A stretch of DNA of 64,000 nt, taken from contig JAFLTB010000006.1 of the NCBI GenBank assembly GCA_022510605.1, forward strand, positions 1 to 64,000. The letters are read 5' to 3'. The position numbers and the translations under genes are program-made. Every line of letters begins with the position of its first letter. Within the stretch, counting starts at the first letter, position 1. The notes below the pieces were generated by a model, which was given only the letters and a program-made list of their open reading frames with translations, was not told the origin of the DNA and searched no databases. Below are positions 1-9,592 of the stretch, piece after piece. Source of the stretch: Lachnospiraceae bacterium (GTDB taxonomy: Bacteria; Bacillota; Clostridia; Lachnospirales; Lachnospiraceae).

Positions 1-80
1 CCGCTTTTAGCGGCAAGTCCTTTTTACAAAAAAATACAGTTTATTAACAAAATACAGCAACTAAATGACATTTATTTTTA

Positions 81-109
81 TTGCAAAAACCGAATATGTA
101 TACTAAAAT
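81..109 (+). promoter_or_regulatory. Candidate sigma-70-like promoter (TTGCAA - 17 bp - TAAAAT)
   Basis: -35 TTGCAA at 81-86, -10 TAAAAT at 104-109, upstream of the lipoprotein gene at 180. Confidence 0.45.
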
Positions 110-179
110 AATTATGCTGCGATAGAAGTGTCATTATGTTAGCACGCCATTGTGCTAAAGACGAAAGGATGAAACAAGG

Positions 180-1475
180 ATGAAAAAAAGAAACAGTATA
201 TGGGCGCTTTTTCTCTGCTTCAGTCTGTCCATAGGACTGGCAGGCTGTAATTCACAGAATACCGCAGGGAGTACAGCGGACAATGCCAGCGGGACAGGAA
301 TTGAGGGTTCGGCCACAGGCTCTGCCGTAGAAGAGGCTGGGCAGACGGATTTTGACAGCCGGTATCAATTCTGTAATGACTGGTATTTATATACGGAGGA
401 GGACAATGGATTTACGCAGAGGACGCTCCAGGGGGAAGAGCAGAAGGTTATTCACGTGAAATCAAGGAAAAATGCAGAGCCTCAATTGTGCATGGTAAGC
501 AATCAGGAGATTTTTTACTGTTATACCATAGATGAAATCACGGGGGAATTGTGGAGTATTCCATTGGAAGCAGAGAATCACCAGCCCCAGGAGGAAAAGG
601 CTCAGAAGCTGTTGACGCTGAAGGGCGGCCTGGACAATTATGGGATTCATATAAATGTAGAAAAAGGGATGTATGCCAACTCTCAGTATATTGCCTTTGT
701 GGATATGAGTGACACTTATGTGGAATATGACAGGCAGTCCGGTGAAAGAATTTCTGTTGACAACCTGGGAGAGGGAAAGGAAAGAAGTTACCAGCTTATC
801 AATAAAAAAATTGCGTCAGATACCGTCTGGCTGTTTAGCAATAGCATAACATATCAGGATGGGACGATAGAAGAGGTCAAAGGATATACATACTGGCATG
901 TGGTAGGCAGTGGAGAGGTTCAGAAAAAGGAGCGTAATGAGGTGGCTGAGGCATATAAGGCAAAGAACCTTATTGGGACTCCTTCTGCCTATGCAGGAAA
1001 ATATATGTATTATAATAACGAATTTACGGAGGATATCTATGTGCTGGATACCGATACAGGAGAGCAGAGGAAGTTTCTTGCGGAAAAACAGTTAAAAGAA
1101 CTGTGTGAGGAGGAAGGCATAGGCGAATTTGTGAACATATGGGGCTTAGTCACCTCAGAAAAGCGGTTATACATGTATCTATATGCACAAAATGACCCTG
1201 GTGACAATCAGTGGTTTGCTTTCAGCTGTCCTCTGGAAAATGCGGAAAATCTGGTCTATGAAAGCGAGCTGAGCCAGCTGCTGCAGGAAACCACGTATGC
1301 GGAGAACACAGTAGTAGTGGGCGATACCCTGCTGTTTGATATGCACATGTGGTTTGAGGACGGGACCCGCAGGTATGTAATAATGTGCTGTCATCTGGAT
1401 ACGAAGGAATGTAAGAAGGAGATAACAGAGAAAGATCCGGAATGGTGGCTGTGGCAGTATGACGTTCAGTGGTGA
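180..1475 (+). CDS. Putative lipoprotein, DUF5050-like style, unknown function (paralog 1)
   Basis: Signal peptide plus lipobox (LAGC); N-terminus nearly identical to the next ORF. Confidence 0.75.
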   Translation: MKKRNSIWALFLCFSLSIGLAGCNSQNTAGSTADNASGTGIEGSATGSAVEEAGQTDFDSRYQFCNDWYLYTEEDNGFTQRTLQGEEQKVIHVKSRKNAEPQLCMVSNQEIFYCYTIDEITGELWSIPLEAENHQPQEEKAQKLLTLKGGLDNYGIHINVEKGMYANSQYIAFVDMSDTYVEYDRQSGERISVDNLGEGKERSYQLINKKIASDTVWLFSNSITYQDGTIEEVKGYTYWHVVGSGEVQKKERNEVAEAYKAKNLIGTPSAYAGKYMYYNNEFTEDIYVLDTDTGEQRKFLAEKQLKELCEEEGIGEFVNIWGLVTSEKRLYMYLYAQNDPGDNQWFAFSCPLENAENLVYESELSQLLQETTYAENTVVVGDTLLFDMHMWFEDGTRRYVIMCCHLDTKECKKEITEKDPEWWLWQYDVQW

Positions 1476-1559
1476 AGGTTAGTGCCATCGTTATGCTTAG
1501 GCGATGAATGAAATTCCGGAGATGCAAGATGAAAATAATATGTTACAAGGAGTGAGTAT

Positions 1560-2885
1560 ATGAAAAAGAGAAATTGTCTGCTGTCGGTTCTGCTCTGCCT
1601 CAGTATGCTGACAGGACTGGCGGGCTGTAATTCACAGAATACTGCGGGAAATACCGGAGAAAGTGCCAGTGGGGCAGGAATCGAAAGTTCGTCCACAGGC
1701 TCTGCCATAGAGGAGAAGGCAGCAGTAGAAAGTTTTGACAGCAAATATCGTTACTGCAATGATTATCATTTGTATACAGGTACAAAGAATGGTTTTGAGC
1801 AGTGTACTCTGGAGGGAGAAAAGCTGCAGGCCTTTTCCTATGATGAGATTTCTTCCGGCAGTAAGGCCCGTATCACCCTTGTCACGAATCAGGAAATACT
1901 GTATGTGGTTCGCGAGAAGAAAAAACAGGCGGAATTATGGAGCATCCCCCTGACCGGAGAAAACCACAGTCCTGAGATGGACAAAGCGTATTTGGTATTG
2001 AAGGATGAGGCCATGGATTACCTGGACAGCCTGGGCTTTGACACTTTAATTTATGCTGACGCTGATTATATCGCCTATTTCTGCTCAGGGGATTATGTAG
2101 AATATGACAGAAAGCAGGGGGAGAAAATCTTTTTTATTGACAACAAGCCGAAACCGGATATGAGTTATACCTATCCCTCAGATGATGAATATGTGTATGA
2201 GGATGGATTATTGAAGAATACCGTTTTGCTGGCTGCAAGGTCGTCAAGGTACACCGGCAATGAGTATAAAGAACCTTTGGAGGGACTTTATGTACATAGA
2301 GTGGGAAGCGGCAAGGTTCAGAAAATCGACGACAGGCAGTATAAACGGGAGGATGGATTAGATACCTGCTTATCCTATGGAGAGCGTATTTTTTATACAA
2401 AGCTCGAGGAACAACTTGGCCCGGTATATGTCTATGATGGCAGAACCGGAGAGACAAAAGTTTTTGTCACGGAGGAACAGATACGCCAGGCAGCAGAGCC
2501 GGCTCTGGAGAAAAAAGACTTCACGGACTGGTATCTGCTTTACTTGTACATCACAGAAAACCGGCTTTATTTAGAGGTGTTTGATACGGTGGATATTTTA
2601 CACTATATGTTCAGCATGCCGTTAGAGGGGGGCGAACTGGTTTATGAAGAAGAACTGAACCAGTTTATAATTCAGACACATGAAGACATAGGCGGCCCAT
2701 CATATATGTCGACGATAGTGGAAAACCAGTGTATTCTTCAATATGGCAGATTTAGGGACGGTGCCATTTATCCTTCCTATAACCTTGAGACGGGAGAGAG
2801 ACAGGACGTAAAGAAAAATATTCTTTTGGCCTACTCGTCCTGGGCCGAGGGCATGGGCGCCAAGGCCTACTATGAAATCAAGTAA
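1560..2885 (+). CDS. Putative lipoprotein, unknown function (paralog 2)
   Basis: Signal peptide/lipobox LTGLAGCNSQNTAG shared with ORF 180-1475; RBS aaggag upstream. Confidence 0.75.
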   Translation: MKKRNCLLSVLLCLSMLTGLAGCNSQNTAGNTGESASGAGIESSSTGSAIEEKAAVESFDSKYRYCNDYHLYTGTKNGFEQCTLEGEKLQAFSYDEISSGSKARITLVTNQEILYVVREKKKQAELWSIPLTGENHSPEMDKAYLVLKDEAMDYLDSLGFDTLIYADADYIAYFCSGDYVEYDRKQGEKIFFIDNKPKPDMSYTYPSDDEYVYEDGLLKNTVLLAARSSRYTGNEYKEPLEGLYVHRVGSGKVQKIDDRQYKREDGLDTCLSYGERIFYTKLEEQLGPVYVYDGRTGETKVFVTEEQIRQAAEPALEKKDFTDWYLLYLYITENRLYLEVFDTVDILHYMFSMPLEGGELVYEEELNQFIIQTHEDIGGPSYMSTIVENQCILQYGRFRDGAIYPSYNLETGERQDVKKNILLAYSSWAEGMGAKAYYEIK

Positions 2886-2941
2886 TTTCACGCTTTACAG
2901 GGTGCCAGCATCGTAGTGCTGGCACCGTCGTGCTAAGCGGA

Positions 2942-3024
2942 GAGAAACCCTCCCATCAGTGAGAACTACGAACGCGAGACGCTGCCGCGTTGTTGCGGGG
3001 TTCGAATTGATGGGAGGGTTTCTC
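2942..3024. terminator. Long hairpin between convergent genes (17-bp perfect arms) carrying a conserved internal core
   Basis: Arms GAGAAACCCTCCCATCA (2942-2958) and TGATGGGAGGGTTTCTC (3008-3024); core resembles that at 6738-6787 on the opposite strand. Confidence 0.6.
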
Positions 3025-3028
3025 GATT

Positions 3029-3487
3029 TTACGCCATTCCGTTAGCAGTCTTATACTTATAAATCATTTCAGCGTGATTCTGTTCCTCGGTCTGGATGTG
3101 GTTCAGCAGTTTGCGGATGTTGGTAGCGGCAAACTGGAACAAATCCGTATTGTAGGTAGAGGAAACCAGCTTTTCCGTGGCAATGGAATCGGTGCACAAA
3201 AACTGGTCGTGCTGTTTTTCCTGGGAATTGTCGCTGGCCTGGTAGGTGGTTTCCGGGGAATAGCCTTCGGTGCCGGTGGCGGCGGCTTTGACCTTTGGCA
3301 CATCCCCCCGCAATACCTGTCCTAATGAGTCAAAGTGCTCCTGCTCCTGGTCGCCAATCTGACGGAACAGCTGTTTCAAATGCTGGTCATTGGCAGATTC
3401 CTCATAAAAGCGGTATTTTTCCACACAGGTTTTCTCCTGAGACTGTAAATCCCTGATTACAGTAGTTTCTTTTTCGGTTAATTGCAT
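3029..3487 (-). CDS. Ferritin-like / CotF-type spore coat protein
   Basis: Sequence style TVIRDLQSQEKTCVEKYRFYEESANDQHLKQLFRQIGDQEQEHFDSL is typical of the CotF/ferritin-like family. Confidence 0.7.
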   Translation of the reverse strand: MQLTEKETTVIRDLQSQEKTCVEKYRFYEESANDQHLKQLFRQIGDQEQEHFDSLGQVLRGDVPKVKAAATGTEGYSPETTYQASDNSQEKQHDQFLCTDSIATEKLVSSTYNTDLFQFAATNIRKLLNHIQTEEQNHAEMIYKYKTANGMA

Positions 3488-3646
3488 AATGAAATTCTCC
3501 TTTTCTTTTTTCTCATTGTTTCCAGAAATGGGAAATATTATACTTTTTAATTTAAAAAAAGCAGAAACTCAAGTGAAATGTATTTCCTTTTTTAGAAAGT
3601 TATGCTAAAATGAAAACAGATTCTATTTTAGAAAGGGGTACTACAT

Positions 3647-4321
3647 ATGAAATACTCAATTGAAGGGGCACCGTTGCCGGTGGTTATATGTGATTTGGAA
3701 GCAGGAGAGACCATGATTACTGAGAAAGGCGCCATGTCATGGATGACGCCGAACATGAAAATGGAGACAGTCGGTGGCGGACTCGGCAAGATGTTTGGAC
3801 GGGCATTTAGTGGAGAGGCTATGTTCCAGAACCACTATACAGCGGAAGGCGGGCCGGGACAGATTGCCTATGCTTCCAGTTTTCCAGGCTCCATTCTTGC
3901 TTTTGACATTGGCGAGAAGGAAATTATTGCCCAGAAGAGTGCGTTTTTAGCATCTACCGATGGCGTTACGCTGTCTGTAGCTTTTCAGAAAAAAGTGGCA
4001 GGAGGCCTCTTTGGCGGCGAGGGCTTTATTATGCAGAGACTTTCAGGAAGTGGTACGGCCTTTGTGGAAATTGATGGTTATGTTAAGGAATATGAGTTGG
4101 CGGCAGGACAGAGCATGCTGATTGATACGGGTTATCTGGCAGCTATGGATGTAACTTGTACCATGGACGTTCAGACGGTGAAGGGAATGAAAAACAAGTT
4201 TTTGGGAGGCGAAGGCTTCTTTAATACTATTGTGACAGGACCGGGTAAGATTTACCTGCAATCCATGCCGATTAACCAGATGGCCAGTGTACTTCGTCCG
4301 TTTATGCCGACTGGAAATTAA
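3647..4321 (+). CDS. AIM24 / TIGR00266 family protein
   Basis: Whole-length resemblance (CDLEAGETMITEKGAMSWMTPNMKMET...); RBS aaagggg. Confidence 0.85.
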   Translation: MKYSIEGAPLPVVICDLEAGETMITEKGAMSWMTPNMKMETVGGGLGKMFGRAFSGEAMFQNHYTAEGGPGQIAYASSFPGSILAFDIGEKEIIAQKSAFLASTDGVTLSVAFQKKVAGGLFGGEGFIMQRLSGSGTAFVEIDGYVKEYELAAGQSMLIDTGYLAAMDVTCTMDVQTVKGMKNKFLGGEGFFNTIVTGPGKIYLQSMPINQMASVLRPFMPTGN

Positions 4322-4335
4322 AGGTGGTGACTGAT

Positions 4336-4959
4336 ATGAATAAAGAGCGCACATTGTCTCTGGCAGGGAAAACATGGGTCATTCCCCTGCGGATTCTTAC
4401 ACTGGTTACTTTGATTATTGGTGCCTACTCGCTGGTACAGGGTGTTCTGGAACTGGTTCAGTATTATGAAGCGCAGGATTATTCCATGCTGGTGGTTGCC
4501 ATCTATCTGCTGGTTACACCTCTGGGCTTTGCAGCTGCCCTGTTATTTGCCTATGGGATTCACCGCATGGCTATGGGAGAAGGAGCGGACAACCAGATTA
4601 TACTGGGATTTGCTCTGATGGTACTGGCCTCGGTGGATAATCTGATTTATGTATCTGTTCGTTACGGAGGCGGTGCCATCAGCTTTTATATCCTTGGGGG
4701 ACTGGAACTTATCTGTTTTATTATAGGATTTTTATACTATCAGGGATGGGAGCCTAAGGTGCTGGCTCTGTGTGCCTCTATTCTGCTGGTGCTCGCTACG
4801 GCGCTGGAACTGGAAGAGGCCATCCGCTATTTTGTGTCGGTTAGTTATTATGATTTTAGTGGATACTATTTTGTACAGACCTTACTGGATATGATGATTG
4901 CGGTGGAATCACTGATATTTGTATTGGGTCTGCAAAGACAGATTCCGGTAAAAGAGTAA
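4336..4959 (+). CDS. Polytopic membrane protein, unknown function
   Basis: Multiple hydrophobic segments; ATG at 4336 preceded by aaggtggtg. Confidence 0.6.
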   Translation: MNKERTLSLAGKTWVIPLRILTLVTLIIGAYSLVQGVLELVQYYEAQDYSMLVVAIYLLVTPLGFAAALLFAYGIHRMAMGEGADNQIILGFALMVLASVDNLIYVSVRYGGGAISFYILGGLELICFIIGFLYYQGWEPKVLALCASILLVLATALELEEAIRYFVSVSYYDFSGYYFVQTLLDMMIAVESLIFVLGLQRQIPVKE

Positions 4960-4976
4960 AGAATTTGGAGGTAATC

Positions 4977-5615
4977 ATGAACACAGTATTAGAGCAGATT
5001 GGAAAGACAGGCATTGTGCCGGTGGTAGTGCTGAATGACAGCAAGGATGCCGAGCCCCTTGCCAAAGCGCTGTGCGATGGCGGCCTTCCCTGTGCTGAGG
5101 TAACATTTCGGACAGAGGCGGCAGAGGAGTCCATCCGTATTATGGCGGAGAAGTTTCCGGAAATGTTAGTGGGAGCCGGAACAGTGCTGACCACAGAGCA
5201 GGTTGACCGGGCTGTGGCGGCGGGAGCAAAATTTATTGTGAGCCCCGGGCTAAATCCCAAGGTGGTAAAGCATTGTCTTGAGCGGAACATTCCGGTGGCA
5301 CCGGGAACCCAGACGCCAAGTGAGATGGAGCAGGCACTGGAAATGGGCCTGGATGTGGTAAAATTTTTCCCGGCAGAGCCAGCCGGCGGCGTGAAAATGA
5401 TAAAGGCTGTGGCGGCTCCCTATACCACACTGAAATTCATGCCTACGGGGGGCATCAATCTGGATAACGTGGAGGAATATTTGAAATATGACCGTATTCT
5501 TGCCTGCGGCGGCAGCTGGATGGTGAAGGGTGATTTGATTGACGCCGGTAAATTTGATGAAATCAGACAGATGACAAAGGATGCGGCGGCAATGGTAAAA
5601 CGAATCAGAGGATAA
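4977..5615 (+). CDS. eda: KDPG / 4-hydroxy-2-oxoglutarate aldolase
   Basis: Family motifs VPVVVL, GAGTVLT, FIVSPGLNP, KFFPAEPAGG, PTGGIN; start likely ATG at 4977 after ggaggtaatc. Confidence 0.9.
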   Translation: MNTVLEQIGKTGIVPVVVLNDSKDAEPLAKALCDGGLPCAEVTFRTEAAEESIRIMAEKFPEMLVGAGTVLTTEQVDRAVAAGAKFIVSPGLNPKVVKHCLERNIPVAPGTQTPSEMEQALEMGLDVVKFFPAEPAGGVKMIKAVAAPYTTLKFMPTGGINLDNVEEYLKYDRILACGGSWMVKGDLIDAGKFDEIRQMTKDAAAMVKRIRG

Positions 5616-5637
5616 AATAAATTATACGATAGAGCAG

Positions 5638-5655
5638 TGCGCCGAAAGCGGCGCA
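5638..5655. other. Perfect 7-bp hairpin between eda and kdgK
   Basis: TGCGCCG-aaag-CGGCGCA just upstream of the kdgK RBS. Confidence 0.5.
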
Positions 5656-5669
5656 GAAAGGGAAAAGAA

Positions 5670-6695
5670 ATGGCAAAGAAAGTAGTTACATTTGGAGAAT
5701 TAATGTTGAGACTGGCTCCGGAGGGGTATTATCGTTTTGTGCAGGCGGACACTTTTGGCGCCACCTATGGCGGCGGTGAGGCAAACGTGGCAGTTTCCCT
5801 GGCCAATTATGGCTTGGATGCCAAATTTGTCACCAAACTGCCGGAGCATGAGATTGGCCAGGCAGCAGTTAATTCTCTGAGAAAATATGGTGTGGACACC
5901 ACAGATATTGTCCGGGGCGGCGACCGTGTGGGAATTTATTTTCTGGAAAAAGGAGCGTCCCAGAGACCGTCCAAGGTAATTTATGACCGGGCTGGTTCTT
6001 CCATTGCTACTGCCTCCAAGGAGGATTTTGACTGGAAGAAAATTTTTGAGGGCGTAGAATGGTTTCATTTTACCGGCATTACGCCAGCGCTGAATGACGA
6101 AGTGGCGGCAATTTGTCTGGAGGCCTGCAAGGCAGCAAAGGAAGCGGGCATCACCATTTCCTGCGACTTAAACTACCGCAACAAGTTGTGGTCAAAGGAA
6201 AAGGCCGGCAAGGTAATGGGCGAATTGTGCCAGTATGTAGACGTCTGCATTGCCAATGAAGAGGATGCGGCCGATGTATTTGGCATCCGTTCTGCGGGAA
6301 CCGATGTTACCACCGGTACGGTAAATCATGAGGGCTATAAGGATGTGGCAAAACAGCTGGCAGACCGGTTTGGATTTACCAAGGTGGCCATCACTCTGAG
6401 GGAATCCCTCTCCGCCAATGACAATAACTGGTCGGCGATGCTGTATGATGGCAATGATTTTTACTTCAGTAAAAAATATAAGATGCATATTGTTGACCGG
6501 GTAGGCGGCGGTGACAGCTTTGGCGGCGGTCTTATCTGTGCCTGCTTACAGGGCTACGATTCACAGCAGACCATTGAATTTGCGGTGGCGGCTTCCTGTC
6601 TGAAGCACTCCATTGAGGGAGATTACAATATGGTGTCCATGGACGAGGTTCTCAAGCTTGCCGGGGGCGATGGCTCCGGACGGGTGCAGAGATAG
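5670..6695 (+). CDS. kdgK: 2-dehydro-3-deoxygluconokinase (PfkB family)
   Basis: PfkB motifs (GGGEANVAVSLANYG, RVGGGDSFGGGLI); adjacent to eda; ATG 5670 with RBS preferred over GTG 5637. Confidence 0.9.
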   Translation: MAKKVVTFGELMLRLAPEGYYRFVQADTFGATYGGGEANVAVSLANYGLDAKFVTKLPEHEIGQAAVNSLRKYGVDTTDIVRGGDRVGIYFLEKGASQRPSKVIYDRAGSSIATASKEDFDWKKIFEGVEWFHFTGITPALNDEVAAICLEACKAAKEAGITISCDLNYRNKLWSKEKAGKVMGELCQYVDVCIANEEDAADVFGIRSAGTDVTTGTVNHEGYKDVAKQLADRFGFTKVAITLRESLSANDNNWSAMLYDGNDFYFSKKYKMHIVDRVGGGDSFGGGLICACLQGYDSQQTIEFAVAASCLKHSIEGDYNMVSMDEVLKLAGGDGSGRVQR

Positions 6696-6724
6696 TAAAG
6701 CGAATAAAACGATTAAAAAAAGAG

Positions 6725-6808
6725 AATCCATCTAATCGATTCGAACTCACAACAACGGGGCAACGCTTCGCGTTGAAGGTTCTCACGGATTGGATGGATT
6801 TTTTTTTC
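6725..6808. terminator. Rho-independent-type terminator with conserved internal core in the loop
   Basis: Arms AATCCATCTAATC (6725-6737) and GATTGGATGGATT (6788-6800) followed by a T-run. Confidence 0.7.
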
Positions 6809-6961
6809 AGTGCTTGCAGGCGTTGCTAAAGGAATGTGAGATACCTGAAAACTACTCTGCCATCTGTTTTGTAATTCTTGGATATATTGACGGCGAACAG
6901 CCACAAACAAAGCCGAGAAAACCGGGGCGGGTAAAAATCATAGAATAAAGGACATGGAAAA

Positions 6962-7741
6962 ATGAATCAGGCAGAAAGACGAACTTTTTTAATTCAGGAA
7001 CTTCTTGCGGAACAGCCCCGCTATAAGGGCTTGGAAATACCACAGGGTGCAAGGGAACAAGAGCAGCTGCTCCGCTCCCTGCTTAATATCCGTATGCCGG
7101 GGGAAAGCAGGGATGATTTTCTGGTTATACAGGACGAATATCTACAGGAAGAAACCGAAAGGAAGGGCATTACAGAGCTTGCGGATTTGGAGCCTGTATC
7201 GGAGGACATTTATTTATGGCAGGGGGATATTACCACACTGCGTTGTGATGCCATTGTCAATGCAGCGAACAGCGGCATGACAGGCTGCTACATCCCTTGT
7301 CATGGCTGTATTGATAACTGTATCCACACCTATGCCGGAGTGCAGCTGCGTCTTGCCTGTGATGAAATCATGCAGAGACAGGGGCATGAGGAAGAAACGG
7401 GGAAAGCCAAAATTACGCCGGCATACAATCTTCCCTGCAAGTATGTCCTGCATACCGTGGGACCGATTGTGCAGGGTGTATTGACAAAGCGGCACTGTGA
7501 ACTGCTTGCCTCCTGCTACCGCTCCTGTCTGGAGCTGGCAGAGAAAAACGGCGTAAAGAGTATTGCATTTTGCTGTATTTCCACGGGGGAGTTCCATTTT
7601 CCCAATGATAAGGCGGCAGAAATCGCCGTGCAGACAGTGAAAGACTACAGGGAAGGGACAAAAAGCGATATGGAGGTAATCTTTAATGTTTGGAAGGATG
7701 CCGATTACGAAATCTACCGGGGATTACTGGACACAGATTAA
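6962..7741 (+). CDS. Zn-dependent macrodomain protein-ADP-ribose hydrolase
   Basis: Macrodomain DAIVNAANSGMTGCYIPCHGCIDNCIHTYAG with Cys/His Zn-site pattern as in SirTM-linked macrodomains. Confidence 0.9.
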   Translation: MNQAERRTFLIQELLAEQPRYKGLEIPQGAREQEQLLRSLLNIRMPGESRDDFLVIQDEYLQEETERKGITELADLEPVSEDIYLWQGDITTLRCDAIVNAANSGMTGCYIPCHGCIDNCIHTYAGVQLRLACDEIMQRQGHEEETGKAKITPAYNLPCKYVLHTVGPIVQGVLTKRHCELLASCYRSCLELAEKNGVKSIAFCCISTGEFHFPNDKAAEIAVQTVKDYREGTKSDMEVIFNVWKDADYEIYRGLLDTD

Positions 7742-8555
7742 AAAACTGAAAAATGTGTTAGAAAATACAGAAATCGTTGTGGCTGGTGCGGGAGCGGGGC
7801 TTTCTGCTTCGGCGGGATTTGCCTATGACGGTGAGCGTTTCAGAAAGAATTTCTCGGATTTTGAGGATAAATATGGCTTTCATGATATGTATGCGGGTGC
7901 CTTCTGTCAGTACGATACACCGGAAGAACATTGGGCATACTGGAGCCGTTTTATCACGGTTAACCGCTACATGGACGCCCCCAAGCCTGTTTATAAGGAA
8001 CTTCTGGACTTGATTAGGGACAAGGACTATTTTGTGATTACCACGAATGTGGACCACTGTTTCCAGAAGGCAGGCATTGATAAAAAGCGTCTGTTTTACA
8101 CACAGGGCGATTACGGTCTGTTCCAGTGCAGTGAGCCCTGCTGCCAGGAAACCTTTGAGAATGAGAAAGAGGTCCGTGAGATGGTGGAGAGGCAGGAAGA
8201 TATGCGGATTCCCTCTGAGTTATTACCCGTCTGTCCACACTGCGGCAGGCCTATGACCATGAATCTTCGCTCCGATAATTCTTTTGTAGAGGACGAAGGA
8301 TGGCACAGGGCAGCCGAGCGGTATGAAAATTTTCTGCGTACAAGGAAACATATGCCGATATTATTTTTGGAACTTGGTGTAGGTTATAATACACCGGGAA
8401 TTATCAAGTACCCATTCTGGCAGATGACAGCAGGGAATCCGAAAGCCACCTATGCCTGTATCAATGCCAAAGAGGCGGTTTGCCCGGATGAAATCAGGGG
8501 GCAGGCTATCTGTATTGATGGAGATATTGGAACAGTATTGAAAGATTTGGGGTAA
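7686..8555 (+). CDS. Class M sirtuin (SirTM) protein ADP-ribosyltransferase
   Basis: VVAGAGAGLSASAGF, ITTNVDHCFQKAG, CPHCG Zn site; overlaps the macrodomain gene; ggaggt upstream of ATG 7686. Confidence 0.88.
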   Translation: MFGRMPITKSTGDYWTQIKKLKNVLENTEIVVAGAGAGLSASAGFAYDGERFRKNFSDFEDKYGFHDMYAGAFCQYDTPEEHWAYWSRFITVNRYMDAPKPVYKELLDLIRDKDYFVITTNVDHCFQKAGIDKKRLFYTQGDYGLFQCSEPCCQETFENEKEVREMVERQEDMRIPSELLPVCPHCGRPMTMNLRSDNSFVEDEGWHRAAERYENFLRTRKHMPILFLELGVGYNTPGIIKYPFWQMTAGNPKATYACINAKEAVCPDEIRGQAICIDGDIGTVLKDLG

Positions 8556-8559
8556 TGGT

Positions 8560-9435
8560 ATGCACGATATATGGAATCCATGGCATGGCTGCGTGAAATG
8601 CAGTGAGGGATGTGAAAATTGTTATATGTATTTTCTTGACCGTGTGCGTGAACGTAACGGTGCGGATATTTACAGGACGAAGTCAGGCTTTACATACCCG
8701 ATTCAGAAAAAAAGAAAGAGTGGATATAAAATCAGGAGTGGTGAGTTGATCCGGGTTTGTATGACATCGGACTTCTTTTTGGAGGAGGCGGATTCCTGGC
8801 GGGATGAGGCCTGGCAAATTATGCGGGAGCGCCCGGATGTAAAATTTTTTCTGCTCACAAAGCGTCCACAGCGTGTCAGAGATTGTCTGCCAAAGGATTG
8901 GGACGACGGGTGGGAAAATATTTTCTTCAATGTTACCTGTGAAAACCAGCAGAGGGCAGACGAGCGTATTCCGATTTTACTGGAGCTGCCATTTAAGCAT
9001 AAAGGAATTATGTGTGCTCCGTTTATCGGTGCGGTCAGTATTGAGAAATACCTTGGTGATGGTCAGATTGAACAGGTAATCTGCGGCGGGGAAAATTATG
9101 ATGGGTCAAGGCCCTGTAACTTTGACTGGGTAAAAAGTCTGAGGGCGGAGTGCGCCTCTCACGATATTACCTTTTGCTTTATTGAAACCGGAACGGTTTT
9201 TATAAAAGATGGGAAACGCTATTATATGCCGAAAAAGCAGGTGCAGAGTGAGATGGCATATAAGTCTGGCATGAATTATGTGGGAAAACCGATGGAATGG
9301 AAACTCACAGACCGTTTTGGGATGGAGATTCCGGAGGAAATGATGTATGTGCCGCATTACCGCAGGAATTGTGAATGTTGCGGGAGTAAGCTGATTTGTA
9401 ATGGGTGTTCGGATTGTGGAAGGTGTAAGGAATAG
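8560..9435 (+). CDS. DUF5131 (phage Gp37/Gp68-like) family protein
   Basis: WNPWHGCVKCSEGCENCYMYF Cys motif, SDFFLEEAD, LLTKRPQR, GGENYDGSRPCNFDWV. Confidence 0.85.
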   Translation: MHDIWNPWHGCVKCSEGCENCYMYFLDRVRERNGADIYRTKSGFTYPIQKKRKSGYKIRSGELIRVCMTSDFFLEEADSWRDEAWQIMRERPDVKFFLLTKRPQRVRDCLPKDWDDGWENIFFNVTCENQQRADERIPILLELPFKHKGIMCAPFIGAVSIEKYLGDGQIEQVICGGENYDGSRPCNFDWVKSLRAECASHDITFCFIETGTVFIKDGKRYYMPKKQVQSEMAYKSGMNYVGKPMEWKLTDRFGMEIPEEMMYVPHYRRNCECCGSKLICNGCSDCGRCKE

Positions 9436-9592
9436 AGTACAAATTAGCCGAAGAGTCTTACCTGCCTGAAGCAGGAAACTTTTAGAAACAAAAGAATTTG
9501 TTGCCTGATATACAAAAATTTGGTAGAGTATTTTATGTACTTGGGTGTCAAAAGGGTACACTATTTGACAATGATAATATGGAGGATGGTGC

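Noticed and set aside
1222-1744. Antisense ORFs opposite the lipoprotein genes
   Set aside because: No RBS, no homology recognised, overlapping well-supported + strand CDS.
2959-3024. tRNA-like signal (GGTTCGAAT) in the hairpin core
   Set aside because: No acceptor/anticodon arms with tRNA geometry; the sequence is better explained as a conserved terminator-loop core.
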